Below, piece by piece: positions 60,699 through 64,000 of a stretch of 64,000 nucleotides of DNA. The notes under the pieces are model-generated. The model worked only from the letters and a program-made list of their open reading frames with translations, was not told the DNA's origin and did not search any database. Position 1 is the first letter of the stretch. Each line of letters opens with the position of its first letter. The stretch is taken from assembly GCA_934778205.1 (NCBI GenBank), contig CAKVOD010000001.1:62001-126000 (forward strand). The letters are read 5' to 3'. The DNA comes from an uncultured Clostridia bacterium. Lineage in GTDB: Bacteria > Bacillota > Clostridia > Christensenellales > UBA1242. The translations under genes and the position numbers were made by a program.

Positions 60699-61136
60699 TG
60701 CTGACGCGGTCAATTTGTGTTTGTAACCCATAATATTAAGAGTCCCCTTCCGGGAGATTTCTCCACTACGGCGGCGACTACGTCGCCAACTTCAGTCGAA
60801 ATGACAACGGGGTAAGTGGCTCCCCACGTTTCTAACACACAAAGTGTCTGGGAGCACGCATCAAACCTGCACCTGTGGCGTATGTTGCCTGTTGAAATGA
60901 TAAATGCGCAAGTGGCTTCCCGTAATAATAATGTTTTCTATTATATTTTACATAAGGGTTATTCTATTATATGCGCTAGCCTAAATTTAAGAAAAACTTC
61001 ATAATTATTGTAAGTCACTTATCTCATTGTCATTTCGACCGAAAAAGGCTTGTCAAAGCCTTTGTAGTGGAGAAATCTCCCGGAAGGGCAACCCGCTATA
61101 TTATGGGTTACTTGAATTCCTTGACTGCGTCAGCAA
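60699..61136. mobile_element. MITE-like element with long inverted arms (two R1 copies, inverted)
   Basis: Ends TTGCTGACGCGGTCAA (60699-60714) and TTGACTGCGTCAGCAA (61121-61136) are inverted with one mismatch. Inside are inverted copies of GTAACCCATAATAT..., CCTTCCGGGAGATTTCTCCACTAC and the GTCGAAATGACA block (left about 60725-60810, right about 61024-61112). The centre is AT-rich and has no gene. This explains R1 copies elsewhere as single arms. The remainder of 60663-61263 shows an AACTATGTGCC hairpin and no gene. Confidence 0.65.
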
Positions 61137-61263
61137 AAAGGCACATAGTTAATGAACTATGTGCCCAAATTTATATAAAGCCACTTACCCAGAATCTTAA
61201 TTGCGGCCTGACCACATAGACTTGTCACAATTCACGAGTACATACTCGTCAGCAATATGCAAA

Positions 61264-62350
61264 TTAAATGATAATTGTTGAATTTATGCGTGGGTTGGCG
61301 AGCGTAAACTTGATTGTCGTGTCAACTAGTGAATTTATTGTTGCCGAGCGGGTGGCGGTTGTTATGTTGGTGTTAACTCCTGTTGTTGCGTCCTTTGCGT
61401 CAAATGTCAAGTTGCCATAGTACCCAAATACAAACGCAAGGCGGTAAGTATTGCTATAATCGCTAACAAACTCAAGTTCAAATGTATATGTTGCTGTTGT
61501 CACATACATTTGTTTATAAATCTCGTCCCCTTTATAGACATTGACCATATAGCCTTCGCCACTCAACTCGCAGTTAAGTGTGACATTTATATTCTTTGAC
61601 TCTTTATATACCACCGTGAACATAACTATCTTGTCATTATCTTCACTTTGCGTTGCGCGTGCAACACCAGTTGCGGGTACAACACTGGTTGCAAGTTCAG
61701 CACTAGTTGCAGGTGCATCACCAATACTATACTGAATCCAATCACTATCTGCAGGTTTATACTTTGGGTTGGTTCCGTCACTTTCTAAAGTGTAGTGTTG
61801 CCCGTTTGATTGATTCAAAAAGTAATCTACTATTAGCGTTCTATTATCCCTTACCAGCAATTCATTGATTTCTTTTATTGGCAACTCAACCTCATAAACA
61901 CCCTCCTCATTTTTTGCAACCATTTTGACTACTGTATTATTTGAACCAGAAGCGCCCACGAGAAGTTGATAAGGGTCACCTCCACACAAACTAAAAGAGA
62001 GAGTTTGACAACCTCCAACATATGGTGGCGATGGCCCAAAATGTGACGTAATTTCACTATCTGCTAGATTAATACCTATTAAATTGCCTATGCTAAGACT
62101 CGGAACACATTGCGTATTATCTACCTTTGTTTCGGGGCTTTTTACAATTGCAAAAAATTGAAAGATAAATGATAAAGCCAACATAATTATAACAAACCTT
62201 AAAAGAAGGCTCTTTTTGTCATTTTGCAAAAATCGACAACTTCCCCGTCGTTTTTTGCAGTTATCTTGTGCGTTTTGTAGGGTTATGTTGTCATTTTGGA
62301 CAACGTTATACCCCCCCCCCCCCGTTTAGCATATTTGTTCTATTTTTCAT
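61264..62350 (-). CDS. Phase-variable membrane-anchored surface protein (out of frame in this sequence)
   Basis: The true start is ATG 62350 with AAGGAG and a good promoter; the frame then meets a 13-G tract and, with 13 G, stops two codons after it (GTA-TAA). With 12 or 15 G the frame runs without stop into the 321-residue ORF ending at 61264. That ORF has a membrane anchor (LLLRFVIIMLALSFIFQFFA) and about 290 extracellular, beta-rich residues with Thr/Ala-rich segments. No family is recognised. The sequenced state is therefore OFF, unless the tract length is a sequencing error or internal initiation at TTG 62229 works. Confidence 0.75.
62311..62323. repeat. 13-base homopolymer C (G on coding strand), slippage tract
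   Basis: Run of 13 identical bases located 10 codons into a frame with a strong ribosome site. It is by far the longest homopolymer of G/C in the window. Confidence 0.85.
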
Positions 62351-62388
62351 AGGTTGAGTTCTCCTTGTTCTAAATATTTTACGCTTTT

Positions 62389-62417
62389 AGTGTACCACAA
62401 TCGCGAAAAAATATCAA
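62389..62417 (-). promoter_or_regulatory. Promoter of the phase-variable gene
   Basis: - strand TTGATA, 17-nt spacer, TACACT, 39 bp before ATG 62350. Confidence 0.6.
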
Positions 62418-62478
62418 ATGTTTTTATGAAAATTTTTTATAATTTTATAACTTTACTCATTTTTTAAACCTTATGAAA

Positions 62479-62991
62479 TTATATAATTTTGCAAAGCAAA
62501 CACGAAATAACAACACCAACAAGCGTTGCAAGTAGCGCAATTGGAATGGCAACCCCGAGTTTTTTTACCTTTGTTTGTGAAAGATATATTGTCGCGATAT
62601 AAAAGACTGAGTCACTACAACCAATGATTGTGCTAGCACAGCGCGCGACATATGAGTCAGCGCCATATGTATTATAAATGTTTTCCAAAATTGCAAGACT
62701 GCCACTCCCACTGAATGGGCGAATAAGTATGAGTTCTGAAAGTTCGGGCGGAATTTGCAACATCGAAAAAACAGGACTCATTATGATTGACAAGAGCGCC
62801 GTTAGTCCGCTAGCTTTCATAAGTTCTACCGCGACAAATATTGCGACTAGGTACGGGAAAATTGATACAATTAGTTCAACGCTACCTTTCGCGCCACGTA
62901 CAAAGCAGTCATAACAATTGATGCGTTTTACAACACCATAAACTAGCAACCCCACAATCAAAAGCGGAATAATCATTGCAGACAACGGCAT
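62479..62991 (-). CDS. spmB: Spore maturation protein B
   Basis: 170 residues, usual length. Multi-helix membrane protein with the nucleoside-transporter gate-type pattern: GSVELIVSIFPYLVAIFVAV, IRPFSGSGSLAI, and TIIGCSDSVFYIATIYL. Needed with SpmA for spore core dehydration in Bacillus and Clostridium. Its start overlaps the end of spmA by 19 nt. Confidence 0.88.
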   Translation of the reverse strand: MPLSAMIIPLLIVGLLVYGVVKRINCYDCFVRGAKGSVELIVSIFPYLVAIFVAVELMKASGLTALLSIIMSPVFSMLQIPPELSELILIRPFSGSGSLAILENIYNTYGADSYVARCASTIIGCSDSVFYIATIYLSQTKVKKLGVAIPIALLATLVGVVISCLLCKII

Positions 62992-63689
62992 CGTTTGCCT
63001 CCGTGCGTTTTATTGTCCTTATTTTTGCGCGCGCCACCGCCACGTCTGTTGCGTGTGATGTACAATTCACACTGAGCCATTGTTTGCTGTTGGCACGATG
63101 AGGTTTTGCCGTTTGCGCCATTTCCGCCACCTTTGCGCTTGAGCGCATAGTGCATTTTGACAAGCACGACGCCCACAACCGTGGACACAACTGTGGCAAT
63201 AAGACTTGGCACGATAATGTCGGATGCGTTCGCCGACCCCGCTGTTACGCGCATACCGATGATTGTTGTTGGCAACAATTGAATACTTGTTGCATTGATG
63301 ACAAGCAACATAACCATTGAGGCGGTTATCTTGTCGCTACCGTCACTGAGTTCTTGAAACGCCTTGATGCCCGTCGGCGTTGCGGCGTTGCCGACGCCTA
63401 GCATATTGAACGACATATTCATTGCGACATACTCTTTTGCGCGGTTGTCGATTTTGCCAAACAACAAGTCAATCAATGGCGACAATAACGACGATATTTT
63501 TTCAGAAAGTTTTGTTTCTTTTACAATCTCAATTAACCCTAGCCACACCGCGTACACCGCAAGCAATTTGATTGATAAATTTACTGCCAAACCACTTGCG
63601 CCAATCATTGTCGTGAGTGCCTTTTCAGGGTCGCCAACCAGCAAAAAACACAACGACAGCATCATTATTACTAGCCATATCTTGTCCAT
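62973..63689 (-). CDS. spmA: Spore maturation protein A, with a basic C-terminal extension
   Basis: 238 residues. SpmA motifs: SIKLLAVYAVWLGLIEIVKE, EYVAMNMSFNMLGVGNAATP, and MVMLLVINATSIQLLPTTII. The last about 55 residues (from KRKGGGNGANGKTSS) are Gly/Lys/Arg/Cys-rich and extend past the usual end. They overlap spmB, so the extension may be a frame relic rather than a domain. Four to five membrane helices. Confidence 0.88.
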   Translation of the reverse strand: MDKIWLVIMMLSLCFLLVGDPEKALTTMIGASGLAVNLSIKLLAVYAVWLGLIEIVKETKLSEKISSLLSPLIDLLFGKIDNRAKEYVAMNMSFNMLGVGNAATPTGIKAFQELSDGSDKITASMVMLLVINATSIQLLPTTIIGMRVTAGSANASDIIVPSLIATVVSTVVGVVLVKMHYALKRKGGGNGANGKTSSCQQQTMAQCELYITRNRRGGGARKNKDNKTHGGKRCRCLQ

Positions 63690-63769
63690 ATTCTATATTT
63701 ATGCGTCAACATATAAAAAAACAACTTTTTACAAAAAATGTGCTATACTATACATTGTATGGAGTAAAT

Positions 63770-64000
63770 ATGAAATATTTAGATGACATTGAAATTGTAA
63801 CTGACAAATATGAAAAAGAAGGTATCCCCAAAGGCACTAAAGGCGTCATTATATCATCGGAAATTCGAGGCAAAAACTTTTTATGCGAATTATCAAATGT
63901 CCCTGATTTTTATGAAGTTTCATCAATCTGCTTTGAAGATTTGATTGTAACAAAAAGTTCCAACATTGAAGACCAAGTCATTTTGAATGACTTGCCACTT
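63770..64000 (+). CDS. Hypothetical protein, N-terminal part (cut by window end)
   Basis: 77 codons visible from ATG 63770 with GGAG upstream; TATACT at about 63745 could be the -10. The opening (IEIVTDKYEKEGIPKGTKGV) resembles small SH3-like DUF4926-type proteins that often act as immunity proteins beside toxins. No stop before the window edge. Confidence 0.5.
   Translation, partial: MKYLDDIEIVTDKYEKEGIPKGTKGVIISSEIRGKNFLCELSNVPDFYEVSSICFEDLIVTKSSNIEDQVILNDLPL

Noticed and set aside
63001..63199. Separate leftward ORF (96 aa) at the spmA-spmB junction
   Set aside because: It lies in another frame within spmA coding sequence, and its apparent Cys/Arg composition comes from the repetitive basic tail of spmA.

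Overview
The window looks like chromosome from an uncultured, low-GC, endospore-forming Bacillota (Clostridia-like) bacterium. Spore genes (spmA/spmB, a CwlD-type amidase, a collagen-like Gly-X-Y protein), sigma-A promoters with strong Shine-Dalgarno sites and very large repeat-rich surface proteins all point that way. No rRNA or taxonomic marker is present, so the lineage is an inference.

Region by region: (i) 1-3701 is the right end of integrated element A, whose far end lies outside the window. It is bounded by the 3' half of a tRNA-Asn gene. (ii) 3.7-24.4 kb is ordinary chromosome: a PLC-like protein and CwlD, a cluster of secreted or Gly/Ser/Cys-rich proteins, an ECF sigma factor with an RsgI-like anti-sigma factor, a collagen-like protein, rsmA-methyltransferase-ung, an MBG-domain lipoprotein, an SDR enzyme, efp, a PnuC transporter and an aluminium-resistance/Met-gamma-lyase-like enzyme. 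(iii) 24.6-38.9 kb is one 14.3-kb gene for a 4766-residue surface protein built from about 53 InlB-type (Listeria-Bacteroides) repeats. (iv) 39.2-49.0 kb holds yqeY, mscS, an Ig-like membrane protein, a pyruvate kinase without its C-terminal domain, gpsA, a glycosyltransferase-TPR protein and a VanW protein. (v) 49399-59834 is element B, a complete 10.4-kb inovirus-like (filamentous phage) prophage inserted in the 3' end of a tRNA-Arg(ACG) gene, with a perfect 45-bp direct repeat at its ends. (vi) 60.1-64.0 kb holds a ferritin-like protein, a MITE-like inverted repeat, a membrane/surface gene with a poly-G phase switch, and spmB/spmA.

Element B reads as a filamentous-phage genome in order: integrase and repressor leftward; then rightward an early pair, a non-coding region, small basic proteins, a small ORF coupled to an SSB-like protein with an acidic IPF tail, a small membrane (coat-like) protein, a 673-aa anchored protein (pIII-like), a 201-aa anchored protein, a Zot/pI ATPase, a coupled basic protein, and a Rep_1-type HUH rolling-circle initiator. 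Element A carries diverged homologues of the early pair, the small basic protein, the small coupled ORF and the coat-like protein, plus its own repressor and a lipoprotein. Two related filamentous elements in different tRNA genes of one spore-former are the most interesting content. Both repressors have a -10 hexamer exactly 6 nt before the ATG, which suggests leaderless mRNA.

The chromosome also carries two dispersed intergenic repeat families, here called R1 and R2. R2 copies abut stop codons, including that of the shortened pyruvate kinase. There are also two hairpins built from convergent perfect DnaA boxes, and a 13-base G tract that puts a secreted or membrane protein out of frame.
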